A DNA stretch of 64,000 nt from Arenicola marina (lineage: Eukaryota; Annelida; Polychaeta; Arenicolidae): assembly GCA_964019135.1 (NCBI GenBank), contig OZ025256.1:310001-374000 (forward strand), given 5' to 3'. This document shows positions 12,159-22,964 of the stretch, one piece after another (position 1 is the first letter of the stretch; each line of letters opens with the position of its first letter). The translations under genes and the position numbers were made by a program. The notes under the pieces are model-generated. The model was not told the origin of the DNA. It ran no database searches and saw nothing but the letters and a program-made list of their open reading frames with translations.

Positions 12159-13335
12159 AGATGATATGTTGATTTTATATAGGTTGTACCATTATAACAG
12201 GTTTTGTTTCTGTAAACATGGTAAAGCTAAAATTAGTCCAAAGACATGATAGATTAACTTCAGAAGAAATTTTACTAATTTAATTGTAAACCTGCTTATC
12301 TTTATATATATTGGCAGTAATGTTGAGTACATATATACCAGATATACATATACTTACTTTCTTTGGCATGATGCTAGCTTTGAACTGAAAATACAGATTA
12401 TTCCATATAATTGTTATACTGTCATAACAAGAAACAAAATTCAATTATGATTAGATGATATGTTGATTGTATATAGGTTGTACCATTATAACAGGTTTTG
12501 TTTCTGTAAACATGGTAAAGCTAAAATTAGTCCAAAGACATGATAGATTAACTTCAGAAGAAATTTTACTAATTTAATTGTAAACCTGCTTATCTTTATA
12601 TATATTGGCAGTAATGTTGAGTACATATATACCAGATATACATATACTTACTTTCTTCGGCATGATGCTAGCTTTGAACTGAAAATACAGATTATTCCAT
12701 ATAATTGTTATACTGTCATAACAAGAAACAAAATTCAATTATGATTAGATGATATGTTGATTGTATATAGGTTGTACCATTATAACAGGTTTTGTTTCTG
12801 TAAACATGGTAAAGCTAAAATTAGTCCAAAGACATGATAGATTAACTTCAGAAGAAATTTTACTAATTTAATTGTAAACCTGCTTGTCTTTATATATATT
12901 GGCAGTAATGTTGAGTACATATATACCAGATATACATATACTTACTTTCTTCGGCATGATGCTAGCTTTGAACTGAAAATACAGATTATTCCATATAATT
13001 GTTATACTGTCATAACAAGAAACAAAAATTCAATTATGATTAGATGATATGTTGATTGTATATAGGTTGTACCATTATAACAGGTTTTGTTTCTGTAAAC
13101 ATGGTAAAGCTAAAATTAGTCCAAAGACATGATAGATTAATTTCAGAAGAAATTTTACTAATTTAATTGTAAACCTGCTTATCTTTATATATGTTGGCAG
13201 TAATGTTGAGTACATATATACCAGATATACATATACTTACTTTCTTCGGCATGATGCTAGCTTTGAACTGAAAATACAGATTATTCCATATAATTGTTAT
13301 ACTGTCATAACAAGAAACAAAATTCAATTATGATT
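12159..13335. repeat. Four-copy tandem repeat, 294-bp unit
   Basis: The unit starts AGATGATATGTTGATT and ends CAAAATTCAATTATGATT. Copies begin at 12159, 12453, 12747 and 13042 (the last spacing is 295 because of an extra A) and differ at only a few positions. Each unit carries one microexon with splice signals on the minus strand. Confidence 0.97.
12358..13267 (-). CDS. Four copies of a 27-nt microexon (FKASIMPKK)
   Basis: In every copy of the 294-bp repeat the minus strand reads TATTTTCAG, then 27 bases encoding FKASIMPKK, then GTAAGTATATG. The microexons are 13267-13241, 12972-12946, 12678-12652 and 12384-12358. All are phase 0 and a multiple of three, so any number could be included without changing frame. 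The only exon difference I see is CCG to CCA (Pro) in the lowest copy, which is synonymous. The exon upstream (13655-13618) also ends in phase 0. Inclusion is inferred from splice signals only; the copies could be used together, alternatively, or not at all. Confidence 0.55.
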
Positions 13336-13617
13336 AAACATGTTAAGTGCTTCATGTGCTTATTGCTCCCATATGCTTATGATATAGATACAAATATAAT
13401 ACTTTAACTTATTTACTCAAGGAGAGTCTGGGCCTAATAATATAGCTATATACTATATAACACAGATGCCACATTTCTGGCCATGTTTCCAACTGTATTT
13501 AATAGATCCCTTGGTCAAAACAATAAGATATCTAATGATAGAACACAACAGTTATTTTGACAAAACCAATTAAGTTAGAATAAAAACAAGTTTCAGAATT
13601 ATATACATAAGACTTAC

Positions 13618-13655
13618 AAGCTGCTTTCCTCTTGAAAGTGCCATTGAAATTAATT
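13618..13655 (-). CDS. Candidate second exon with start codon (MALSRGKQL)
   Basis: On the minus strand TTGTTTCAG precedes 13655 and GTAAGTC follows 13618. The 38-base exon contains ATG at 13644-13642 in the context TTTCAATGG, giving MALSRGKQL and ending in phase 0, so it joins the phase-0 microexons in frame. This start is my choice because the first exon has no ATG frame that stays open across its donor in the same phase. Confidence 0.45.
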
Positions 13656-14819
13656 CTGAAACAAATAAAAAGGTTGTTCCAATAACCAAACAGATCAACA
13701 CTATATAGCTATTATTTTTCTAAGCATCAATGATACCAGTATATTGACCATGTTGACTGTGGCTTATTTATTGTATGATAAGTATATCACTATGTAATAA
13801 AATCAGCAATTAAATCTATATATTCTATCCATCCAAGAGACAGTAGCATGAACACTGAAATTACCTATACCATGTAGCAGTGTCAGGTTTGCATTTTTGT
13901 CCTTTTTGACCCATGACTTTGTTCCTTATAGTAAACACCACCTAACCCCCTCCAACAGATACATATGCATGTCATCACTCATTTAGCCATTATCTCATTT
14001 GGGGCTGGGGCTGGTCTGCACCTTAAATAGCATTGATTTTGATGAGAAAAACAACATTCTTTCTCAATAAGGGTCATCAAAATTTGTTTTACTTTAATAG
14101 TCTTTGACATCCTCTAACTTAATTGAGAGGAGTATGTATAACCCCCCCCCCCTCCCCCCAGCTTGCCTCGGCTTGGCTTGGGTCTGCCACTGCCAATGGC
14201 AATGGGTTGCATAGATCTACAAAATATCACTGACTTTGTGAATCAGTTTCTTCGTCGAAAAGCCCGATTTTTACAGTAGATCTATATGCTCAGGTTTTCA
14301 AGGGCGGTGGGGGGGGGGGGGGGGGCAGTGCGTCTATCCTATAACCTCCTTCCTATAGTATAGGCCTAGATCCACCCCTCTAACTTTCATGTTAGCCTAA
14401 CCTAAACAACCTTTAGGCCTACAACCATGTCAACAACATTCATGAACAATTTGAATTTAGAACAAGCCAAGGTCACGGACACGAATAGACTTTGCAGACA
14501 ATATTTTTGAAACCCGATCAACTAGCATTAGCGACTGCGAGATAAGAAAATTGTAGCATTTCATGAATATTGTAGAATATTAGATCTACTAAAAATTGCA
14601 ATATTTAAAACTGTATCGTTGCTTGACGTCTGTTTGACTGTCAACTTGTCGCTATTCGGTGTTGAACCGGCGAACGATCGGATTGCCAATGTCACAGGTC
14701 ATAAAGTGAGCAATGTCACTTTATCTCGTTGTTTCTACAGTTCGACTAGGCTTACATTGATCGCTATAATCTACTATTTACCCGAATGCAAAGTATAACT
14801 ATATGAAAGCTAGTCTTAC

Positions 14820-14960
14820 CTGGATTGTTGTCCACTTGCGAGAATGAGGTGCAGACGGCGACGCTTCGACTGCTAAACTGTCGCCATTTTGGTATTGACA
14901 ATGCGAGTACGCATGCGCGATGTTCACACGTCAGAAAGATGTACACCGCGGCACACGATG
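14820..14960 (-). promoter_or_regulatory. Predicted promoter and first (5' UTR) exon
   Basis: This CpG-rich patch in AT-rich DNA contains an NRF1-like site (ACGCATGCGCGA at 14910-14920 on the plus strand) and a YY1-like ATGGCGAC on the minus strand (near 14880-14888). These are typical of TATA-less animal promoters. Downstream on the minus strand is a strong donor, AATCCAG before GTAAGA, with the exon ending at 14820. ATG GCG ACA GTT TAG is a four-codon frame, so the exon is best read as untranslated leader. Confidence 0.45.
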
Positions 14961-15000
14961 GTGTACAAATTGGCCTGTTTTTATGTTTTTGCATAACTTC

Positions 15001-16108
15001 ATGAGGATTGATCAAAAAAAGATGCGAAGAGACAGCAGTATTATAATTCTCCTTTCACAATTGTGATATATACCCCAAATTGTAAACAATAGCGAATTTA
15101 ATGGGGGGTACTTAAGACTGGTTTTTAACTTTTTGTTTATATACACGACCGTAATTCTAAGATGTTAAAAATGTTTCACAGTTTAATTAGATTAAGAATA
15201 TATTAAAGCCTTTAGGTTTCTTTAATTATGTAGGCATCTAGGTTCACGGTAAGCACCGAATATAGAGAAATCAGACACGTTGACATGAGTAACGACTTCT
15301 GGAAAATTAGGCAGACCACCGTTTGGTCTGCCTAAGATGGCGGTCTGCCAAATGCTGGAATATGCGCATAACTGGGATGCCTAATTCTGATGACAGGGTT
15401 ATATATATATATATATATATATATAAATTTATACAACGATACTTAAATGATGTATCCACTTTGCGACAAAGCGAGTCACGAAAAACATCGACGACGATGC
15501 TACGGTAATGACAACACTTGTAATTAACCATTTTTTCATTGTATTTTGTTCTACAATCGTCACTACAATACAATACACACCCATGAACAGCATTACAACA
15601 CTTATCTACCGTGGCCAAAAACTTAGTATCAATCACAAAAACATACACCTTCATATCATATCATTATACATGACAAATTAGACGATGGACTTACACTTCT
15701 CCCTTAAAGCAAGGGTGCAAGCGGTGGGCAGGCGCGCGGGCGCGCTGGTCGGTGGGGGCGTGGCTTCGACCGTGACAAATATCGATTTTTTTTGTCCTGG
15801 GTTGTGTTGGTTTTTTTTTTTGGCGGGGTGCTGGGAGACGGGGTGGTAGGTGTACCCCCATTGGTCAATATTTATACACACTAAACTTTAAATGACACGC
15901 CACACCACCTACACTTACGTACGTATACTAAACACCAATATATAGCGGTAGTGTAACTTTCACAAAAATTCAGGATTAGTCATCCATAAATACATCAAAT
16001 GTAACTTAGTGGATACATTTAGGATAGATGTATCTTATCCAAACCTTTCGGGCAACATTCAACACAGTCGAAGTATACCCCTTCTGATTTTGGTGAGATG
16101 ACATACAA
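15001..16108. other. Non-coding; hairpin and TA microsatellite
   Basis: No supportable gene. A perfect hairpin TTAGGCAGACCA / TGGTCTGCCTAA with a 5-base loop lies at 15307-15335. A (TA)n run occupies 15401-15425. Short open frames here are interrupted, and one only exists because it crosses the TA run. Confidence 0.7.
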
Positions 16109-16517
16109 TCAGCGAATCTTCCATCGGGTTGCGATGAGATTGACACCCACTTTTGTAGGGTAATCACGGCCGTTGTCTTGACATACCCACTTTCTAATAT
16201 CAAAGCGTAAAACGTCTCTGAAATACTGAGCAGTTAAATAGACATCCTCTCCCATGCACTCGTGACAGCGTATATCAGTTCGATCGGAGGTACACTGCGT
16301 ATTCTCCCACTTTTTCGCGGTCAGCATAGCCGTTTCTGGGATGAGTGGTAGCCGACTGGAAGGAGCGTAGCTCGCTGTTGTCGTGTAGGATATCATGTCG
16401 TTGTGGTAAAAAGATGGAAACCGCCCGCACATTATATTGACAATGCCCGCCTCCGCCTCCTCGTCATCGACCCACGGGGGACGTGTCTGAACTTTTTTTA
16501 GCGTGGTGTAAAAATAG
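16109..16517 (-). pseudogene. PC4-like domain protein, 3' part of a broken reading frame
   Basis: The minus-strand frame is open from about 16517 to the stop at 16109. Its C-terminal part, VYLTAQYFRDVLRFDIRKW followed by NGRDYPTKVGVNL and a Trp, has the layout of the PC4 (transcriptional coactivator p15) single-strand DNA-binding domain: a hydrophobic strand, then DIR-aromatic, then an N/EG turn, PxKxG and a final Trp. A Cys pair (CHEC) precedes it. Just upstream the coding sense moves to another frame at a run of seven T (16493-16499), so the gene is frameshifted, or the assembly is wrong there. Multi-domain PC4 proteins are common in aquatic invertebrates. The family call comes from motif layout only. 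Confidence 0.45.
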
Positions 16518-16744
16518 TATCACGACTGATGTCATACATCGGCGTGGCTTTGCCATCTGTTTTATTGAAGGCTACAGGGAGAGGGGTTTGGCCTTGGGGC
16601 TTTGTACGCACGAGTACGAACGCTGTGATACGATCTTTGTGAATTATCAGAGGGAATAATCACCTTAATTATCGTTTCGGTTTCAACATTATTCAAATGT
16701 CGCCGATGTAATAAGGATGCAGCTATAAACTTTCGAACCAACAA
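16500..16744 (-). pseudogene. Upstream part of the PC4-like gene, second frame
   Basis: On the minus strand upstream of the T7 run, a frame ending at the TAA that overlaps the run reads AFNKTDGKATPMYDISRDTI and FTPR. The next residues in the downstream frame continue sensibly (LKKVQTRPPWVDDEEAEAG). The frame is open back to about 16650, and a second frame, VRKFIAASLLHRRHLNNVET, is open above it. The upper segment recurs at 17047-17232 with LLHRR, LNNV and TETIIKVI conserved, which suggests a duplicated exon. Function unknown. Confidence 0.35.
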
Positions 16745-17702
16745 CTCATGGAGACAAGCGCCCGGTTGGCGTCCTTTTGTCGTGAGGGAGAAGAGTTATG
16801 ACAGTTGTTCGATGAGTCAGACTATTAGTTTCATACTAACAATAAGCGGCTGTATGGCCTTCACCTCCCAACCTACAGTATTATTAATATGGTAGCATTT
16901 AATACGTCGGATGGAAAGGTCAATTGGTTAACCTCTTCATCATGGCATTTAACTATACCTTCTCCTCCCAAATGTTTAGACAAAGAAACACCGTTAATTG
17001 ATCGGCACGCCAATCCGTGGCAGCTTGTTCGCTGAAGCTATTTAAATCATGATGGTACAAATGAGTTTGATGAGGCCGACGGGCTTTGTACGTATGAGTT
17101 TGGAGTGTCGCTGTGATATGATCTTTGTGAAATATCGGAGAGAATAATCACCTTAATTATCGTTTCGGTTGTAACATTATTCAACTGTCGCCGATGTAAT
17201 AAGGATGCAGATAACAACTTTCGAACAAACAACTCGTGGAGACCTTTTGTCGTGAGGGAGAAGAGTTATGACAGTTGTTCCATAGACCACTTCGCTAATC
17301 GTAGTTCCAATTTTGCCACCGTGAGGCGCCACTCCATGTGCAATGCATTCTGGGCATTATTTTGGTCTTTGCGAGATGTCAAGGTGGCGTCATCGCCTGA
17401 CCACGTATTTTGTAGACATTTAAACATGAAATAGTTACGTAATCTTAATGCAAGTTAGATATGCTCATTAATTTTATACATGCCTTGCCAATAACGTGGA
17501 AATATGGTATTTGGTCTCCATAGATAAAGTCAAGATAACACCAAAATATTTCCCATAGCTCTTTGCGCCAGTCTCGATTTTTCCAAGATGGCGTATAATT
17601 GCGAAGTCGTGCATGAGTCAGTCTATTACTTCTAAACTAATAAGCGGCCGTATGGCCTTCACCTCCCATCCTACAGTATTATTAATATGGTAGCAATTAA
17701 CG
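16614..17702. repeat. Diverged direct duplication
   Basis: Three blocks are repeated in order. 16614-16752 matches 17104-17242 (ACCTTAATTATCGTTTCGGT in both). CCTTTTGTCGTGAGGGAGAA occurs near 16770 and 17243. 16811-16898 matches 17612-17702 (GTATGGCCTTCACCTCCC in both). Spacings differ, so indels followed the duplication. Confidence 0.85.
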
Positions 17703-19795
17703 TCTATTTGAAAATACCAGCTTTCTGATGCAACATTAAATTTTGGTTCTAAGAAAGAAAAACAAATACAATAGCATTACCTTTTGCAATGTCCCTTAAA
17801 CTAACACCACACTTGATATAACGCCTACGCACGAATACTCCGTGTTATAACGACGACAGAAACGCTCGACATTATGTATTATGATTTCGATAGACTGGTG
17901 TTCTGATGCGACATAATATTAACGGTATACGAGAGTAAAATGAAAGTTATTTACCTTTTTGTAGTATTCTTTATTCTAAAAGCACACTTGATGCATACAC
18001 ATGAATACTCATACCATCACCGCTGTAATACATGCAAAATGTTTATTTACGATACACTATATCAATTCAGGAATGCAATGTATGTCAATACCGTGCACCA
18101 AAAGTCGGGTCACCAGTCTCGTGATGGAAAAATGCTGGGTAATGTCATCGTGAATAAAGTTAATGCAAAAGTATGTTGTCGATAACGTGAAGACATTCAC
18201 CGCAAATATACAACACCTTTTTGTTGTCAGGTGAAATCATACACTCAATCATATTTGTGTATTCACTTGTAACTAAATCAACTCATACGTCCTTATGTTC
18301 CTACGAATACCTTTCTGAGTAGCCACTGATTATGAAGTCAACGTGTATCATCACTCTCCTTGGAAGAACACTGCATGTTTTCAATTGATCTGTTTCGTTA
18401 TCAGTAATCTGGGAAGAGCGGTAACCATGTGGTGGCAGTAAAATTCACTGTTGTATATGGTACCAGGCGTCATCGTGTACTGATGGAAACATATAAAGCT
18501 TGTGTTATAGGCCCACCCTGCTCCCCCCTCCTATCTCTCTCCATCTATTCACTGAAGATTCTGAACACGTGACTCCCATGTTACACCTGCCCTCTTCGTC
18601 AACGATGCAGTTTTTAAATCATAATGGAGTGAATGGTGACGTCATTGACATTTAGTCATCTGTTTGTTCAGGACCTATGTAAAACGGGAGACAGGAGTTG
18701 ACGGTTAATTGGTTGATTATTTATGTTGAGGATGACAACCCCTGACCCCTGACCTCTGTAGCCGACGATCTGTTTGCTTGCATATCAATTCAAAGGAAGG
18801 TAGGAAGGGTGAAGGTTATAACAGCAATCGTCCATGTCATTGCTATTCACGTTGTTGAGGAGTGTCGGTGTGGTGTTTTTTATTGCATTGGAGCTAACAA
18901 TGTTACGAGCACCCCACATCCGGCGGCACGTTTAAAGTTTGAGAGTAGAGCGACGGGCTCCCTCCACCTCCATACACCATACACTCACAGATAATGATAT
19001 ATATTTTGTAGATGTTAGCGAAAATGCGTTATAAGATGGAAATATCTATCTGGTTATTTTGCTGTTACTCCGTCAAGTGAAAACTATTATGGTGCATAGC
19101 CGCAACAACTTATGTAGTTCATTAAAAGAAGTAGTTGCAATTGTTTGTGACATCTGGAACCAACGTCGCATTCATATGACTTATACACCGTTAAAGGAAT
19201 TATTCTGTAAGTTTTAACATTGTGGCTCGTTAAGTCAGTGTAAAGCATCATGTATGTTAAAAATCTTTTCTCCATTTGGTTGTATTGAACTTTATTTGTT
19301 TTTATTGAACTTTTAAAAGCAGGTAAAGTAAAAACACATACTAACATAAATTTAGCCAACGATAACCGTATGCATCCATATGAAGGAACATTGTCAACAA
19401 TTAACTTTAGCGTAACTTAAATAACTCACAAATTTTATATGTCACCACATCACAACTCATTTGGAGGATTCAGTAACACTTAAAATCATTTGCCAAAGTG
19501 TTGGATTATAAAAATTAGAAAAAAGTGAATGTATCCACTTCAAAAATGACATTTTACGTATTGCATATATGAAGTATTCGTTTTCCGTCACGTGTTTATA
19601 TTTTTTAAATCTAGTCAAGTGTTACAGTAACACAATAAGTTATGCATGTATCATATATTATCAACTTTGTGAAACATCCACGTCCCTTGTTACAATACGT
19701 CTCAGTTTACTGTGTAAACCGTTATATACCTACTACTAGTTAGAAATGGAAGCTTTTATAAACTCATTGACGTTTTACGCCCTTACAAAAAAATG
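17703..19795. other. Non-coding, nothing recognised apart from one small frame
   Basis: AT-rich sequence without a repeat or RNA gene that I can identify. A short secretory-looking frame at 17940-18185 is listed separately. Confidence 0.6.
17940..18185 (+). CDS. Possible small secreted protein, 81 codons
   Basis: ATG in the context GTAAAATGA opens a frame that begins MKVIYLFVVFFILKAHLMH, a good signal-peptide shape (basic residue, then about 12 hydrophobics). A short polar tail with four cysteines follows (CNTC and a C-terminal CC). There is no homology that I recognise and the frame is short enough to occur by chance, so this is only a candidate. Confidence 0.15.
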   Translation: MKVIYLFVVFFILKAHLMHTHEYSYHHRCNTCKMFIYDTLYQFRNAMYVNTVHQKSGHQSRDGKMLGNVIVNKVNAKVCCR

Positions 19796-20280
19796 CAATG
19801 GTATTTTGAATGGTATATCGTTCAATGGTAAATGAAAGGTGTTATGGCCAATGGTACTTTGAATGGTATATCACTCAGCAAGTTCAATGATATATCATTG
19901 AACATGCTCAATGGTAGTTTGAATGGTATATCGTTCAATGGTATTTTGAATGGTATTTTGAACGGTAAATGAAAGGTGTTGGCCAATGGTAATTTGAATG
20001 GTATATCATTCAGTGGTATTATGAATGGTATATCATTCAATGGTATTATGAATGGTATATCATTCAATGGTATTTTGAATGGTATGTCATTCAATGGTAT
20101 TGTGAATGGTATATCGTTCAATGGTATTTTGAATGGTATATTGTTCAATGGTATTTTGAATGGTATATCATTCAATGGTATTTTGAATGGTTACTACTGA
20201 GGTCCCCAATGGCATGCTGAAAGGTATATCACTGTAGCAGTCAATGTTATACTGCAAGGTATATCACTGGACAAGTCAAG
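19796..20280. repeat. 27-bp minisatellite (AATGGTATATCATTC type)
   Basis: Tandem units of GAATGGTATATCATTCAATG plus GTATTTT occupy most of this range. The tail is less regular, with CTGAAAGGTATATCACTG. Units are a multiple of three, which creates open frames on both strands with no coding value. Confidence 0.92.
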
Positions 20281-20520
20281 GATCCTAGTAAGGTAAGTCT
20301 AGTGAAAGATATCATTGTCGGTTTGACAATCTCATTCAGGTCATTATATGCTCAGAACACCATAATCAAAGAAGTAATATACATACGGCAAATATACTGT
20401 TCCAATAATAGTTTTATTGCATATATAATAATATATCATACCAGGATCACATCATATCACAGTTTTTGACGAGTTTTGGAACTCCAAGCCTTAGTACAAA
20501 CAATACATACGTCGTGATAA

Positions 20521-20781
20521 ATGATTAATAATCACGTCATTATATTTAATGAATCGGGTAATCCTGTGTGTGAAGCTACTGTTGTACGTGAGGTAGGCCT
20601 TGGTAACGACGTCAGTCTATGCTATGACCTGGGTACGTATCTCGAGTCTAGACTCTTTAGTCTCTATCCACGGACCATGCCACGGAACATGGTGTCACCA
20701 GCCACAGACTATACGTGCCAGATCACGTATCCCGGACGCACGAAAATAATGGATTACCGCATAAATATGTCCTTCGAGTAA
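20521..20781 (+). CDS. Possible orphan exon, weakly Ig-like
   Basis: An 86-codon open frame shows CYDLGTYLESRLFSLYP and, later, DYTCQITYPGRTKIMDYRI. A Cys followed downstream by DYTC resembles the two cysteines of an immunoglobulin-type fold. A strong donor (TTCGA before GTAAGT) lies at its end. No matching partner exon was found and an in-frame stop lies directly upstream, so an acceptor within the frame would be needed. Confidence 0.2.
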   Translation: MINNHVIIFNESGNPVCEATVVREVGLGNDVSLCYDLGTYLESRLFSLYPRTMPRNMVSPATDYTCQITYPGRTKIMDYRINMSFE

Positions 20782-21944
20782 GTAATACATATTCCACTGG
20801 TCCCACGTTTCCGTGTGTATCAACTTCTAGCTCCATTTGCCTCGTTGGCAAAGAATCAGGGAGAAAACGTTCACTCAAAACCAGAAATATAGTCAGTTGG
20901 CTGATTTGTTGATCACAGCCGATTCGAATATTGAAACGGCTTAGACACTCTCAAACGTCGCATTCGCTAGGTGGCGCGCGGTGTTTACGTTAGTCGCTAG
21001 ATGGCTGTGGCTGAATCATACGGGGAGGGGGCATGAAAGTGGCTGCTAAAAATGCGGTCCCATGTGGTTGCAAACGACCCCGCGTTGCTGGATATAGCCC
21101 CACGTGGCTACACTTGGTCCCACATGGCTGCCTTTGGTCCCATATCTTGTCTATTGTCACCCGAATCCCCAAGGCGTGTAGATAAGGATTGGTATATCAT
21201 TGTATCACGACGTGAACAAAAAGGTATCAATGCTCATTAATAATAACAAGATTTAATATGACATAATATTGGCAATGTATACCTTAGATACAATGGGGTG
21301 TTATATTTGCACGGTTAGCGTGGTTTGGGGCAAAGTCATAGTCACTCTCCTGACTGCTTCTGGGCAGCAGTGATGTGTCCGGGTGGATCACAGACTCCAG
21401 TTATGACGACGCCGACCGGAAACAGGAAAACTGCTGTCGACCTTCTAGATGGCTGTTGGTGGACTGTCGCGGCACTGTCATCATCGACGAACGGAGATAC
21501 CACCCTACTACAAAGGGGCGTCTCCAGGCGGAGCGGTGATAGAGTCCACTGGTGATAGCGCTACCATCCCGCACAGTATGCACCTGCTGACGCCGATAGC
21601 ACTGACAGAGCTTGGCGTAAGTTCTTCAGCAGATGACGACTGCGGAACACTGCATGGGACTTCCGCTGACGTAGACGGTGTTTATGCGATCTGGAATGCC
21701 CACAGGAAACGGCAGAGTCCAGAAGCTACAAAGACGTAGCAGCCTAGCGCCCTAAACTCCGAAGCGCTCGTAGAGATCGTCTTGACGACATCAGATGTTC
21801 TGTCGTCGCCTGTCCTGAGGTAGTCTGTCCACTCCGATGTGGATGCAGTACTTATACCGACGGCCACTCCCATGATAAACGCCCCATCGACCGCACTGAG
21901 CTAATCAATAGCGGCCGCTGAGCATATGGCCACTCCCCGAACGA
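20782..21944. other. Non-coding; short GGTCCCA repeats
   Basis: Four imperfect copies of a block of the type GGTCCCACATGGCTGC lie at 21055-21146. The 21325-21740 part has higher GC and overlapping short open frames on both strands, but no recognisable protein. Confidence 0.6.
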
Positions 21945-22172
21945 TTTCACCATGGACCGATTTGAGCAACTCAACAGTCACTGCTGAGTTTAAGAAACTG
22001 ACATTACAAAAGGGGTAAACTTTCACCATCGACCGATTTGAGCAACTCAACAGTCACTGCTGAGTTTAAGAAACTGACATTACAAAAGGGGTAAACTTTC
22101 ACCATCGACCGATTTGAGCAACTCAACAGTCACTGCTGAGTTTAAGAAACTGACATTACAAATGGAGTAAAC
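21945..22172. repeat. Three tandem copies of a 76-bp unit
   Basis: TTTCACCATCGACCGATTTG begins copies at 21945 (CATGG variant), 22021 and 22097. The copies are nearly identical. Confidence 0.97.
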
Positions 22173-22185
22173 TGGTAACCAAGTT

Positions 22186-22964
22186 TATGACACATTGATA
22201 ACTGAAAGGTATTACGATATTGAACGGTAATGAATGATATATCGTTCATAAAACTCAATCGTGTCATTGATGCGTGTAGGTAATATTATGAATGGTATAA
22301 CATTGATAACTGAAATGTATTACACAGTTAAAAGGTAATGAATGATACATCGTTCATGAAACTCAAAGGTATCATTTATGCCTGTGGGTAATTAATGATA
22401 TATCGTTTATAAAACTCAAATGGATCGATGATGCTTGTAGGTAATGAATGGTGTACCATTGATGACTAAAAGGTATTACGATATTGAAACGTCATGAACG
22501 ATATATCATTGATGTGTGTCCATAATGATTGGTACATCATTGCATGATAACTGAAAGGTATTGCGATATTGAAATATATTAAAAATGATATATCGTTCAT
22601 AAAACACAAACGTATCGTGGATGCGTGTAGGTAGTAAATAGTATATTAAGCTAACGGAAAGTGTTGCAAAAATTGAAAGGTAATGCATGATGTATCGTTC
22701 GTAAAACTTAAAGTTATCATTGATGTGTATAGGTAGTGCATGGTATACCATTGATGACGGATACATATTACAATGTTGAAAGGTAATGAATGACGTATCG
22801 TTTATCAGACTCAAAGGTATCATTGACGCTTACAGGCAGTGAATGGTATACCACTGGTCAATTGAAAGGTATGAATGATATTGAATGATACTGAATGATA
22901 TATCGTTCATAAGATTCAAAGATATCATCGATGCGCTTAGGTAATGAACGGTATATCATTGATA
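22186..22964. repeat. Minisatellite, ATATATCGTTCAT type, ~100 bp complex unit
   Basis: Units combine ACTGAAAGGTATTACGATAT, GGTAATGAATGATATATCGT, TCATAAAACTCAAAGGTATC and GATGCGTGTAGGTAATGAAT, with drift. It is related to the 19.8 kb array and continues at 25470. Confidence 0.9.

Larger units (their letters stand above)
9931..14819 (-). other. Introns of the minus-strand gene; mostly AT-rich non-coding
   Basis: Between the exons listed separately, 10647-11295, 11380-12158 and 13656-14819 show no open frame or RNA gene that I can support. 11045-11125 holds a LINE 3'-end fragment. Runs of C (14142-14159, one T inside) and G (17 G at 14309-14325) lie in the first intron. AATAAA read on the minus strand near 10106 would be intronic in this model, or could end a shorter transcript. 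Confidence 0.45.

Noticed and set aside
19822..20200. Frames NDIPFKIPL (minus) and FNGILNGIS (plus)
   Set aside because: Both arise from one 27-bp minisatellite on opposite strands.
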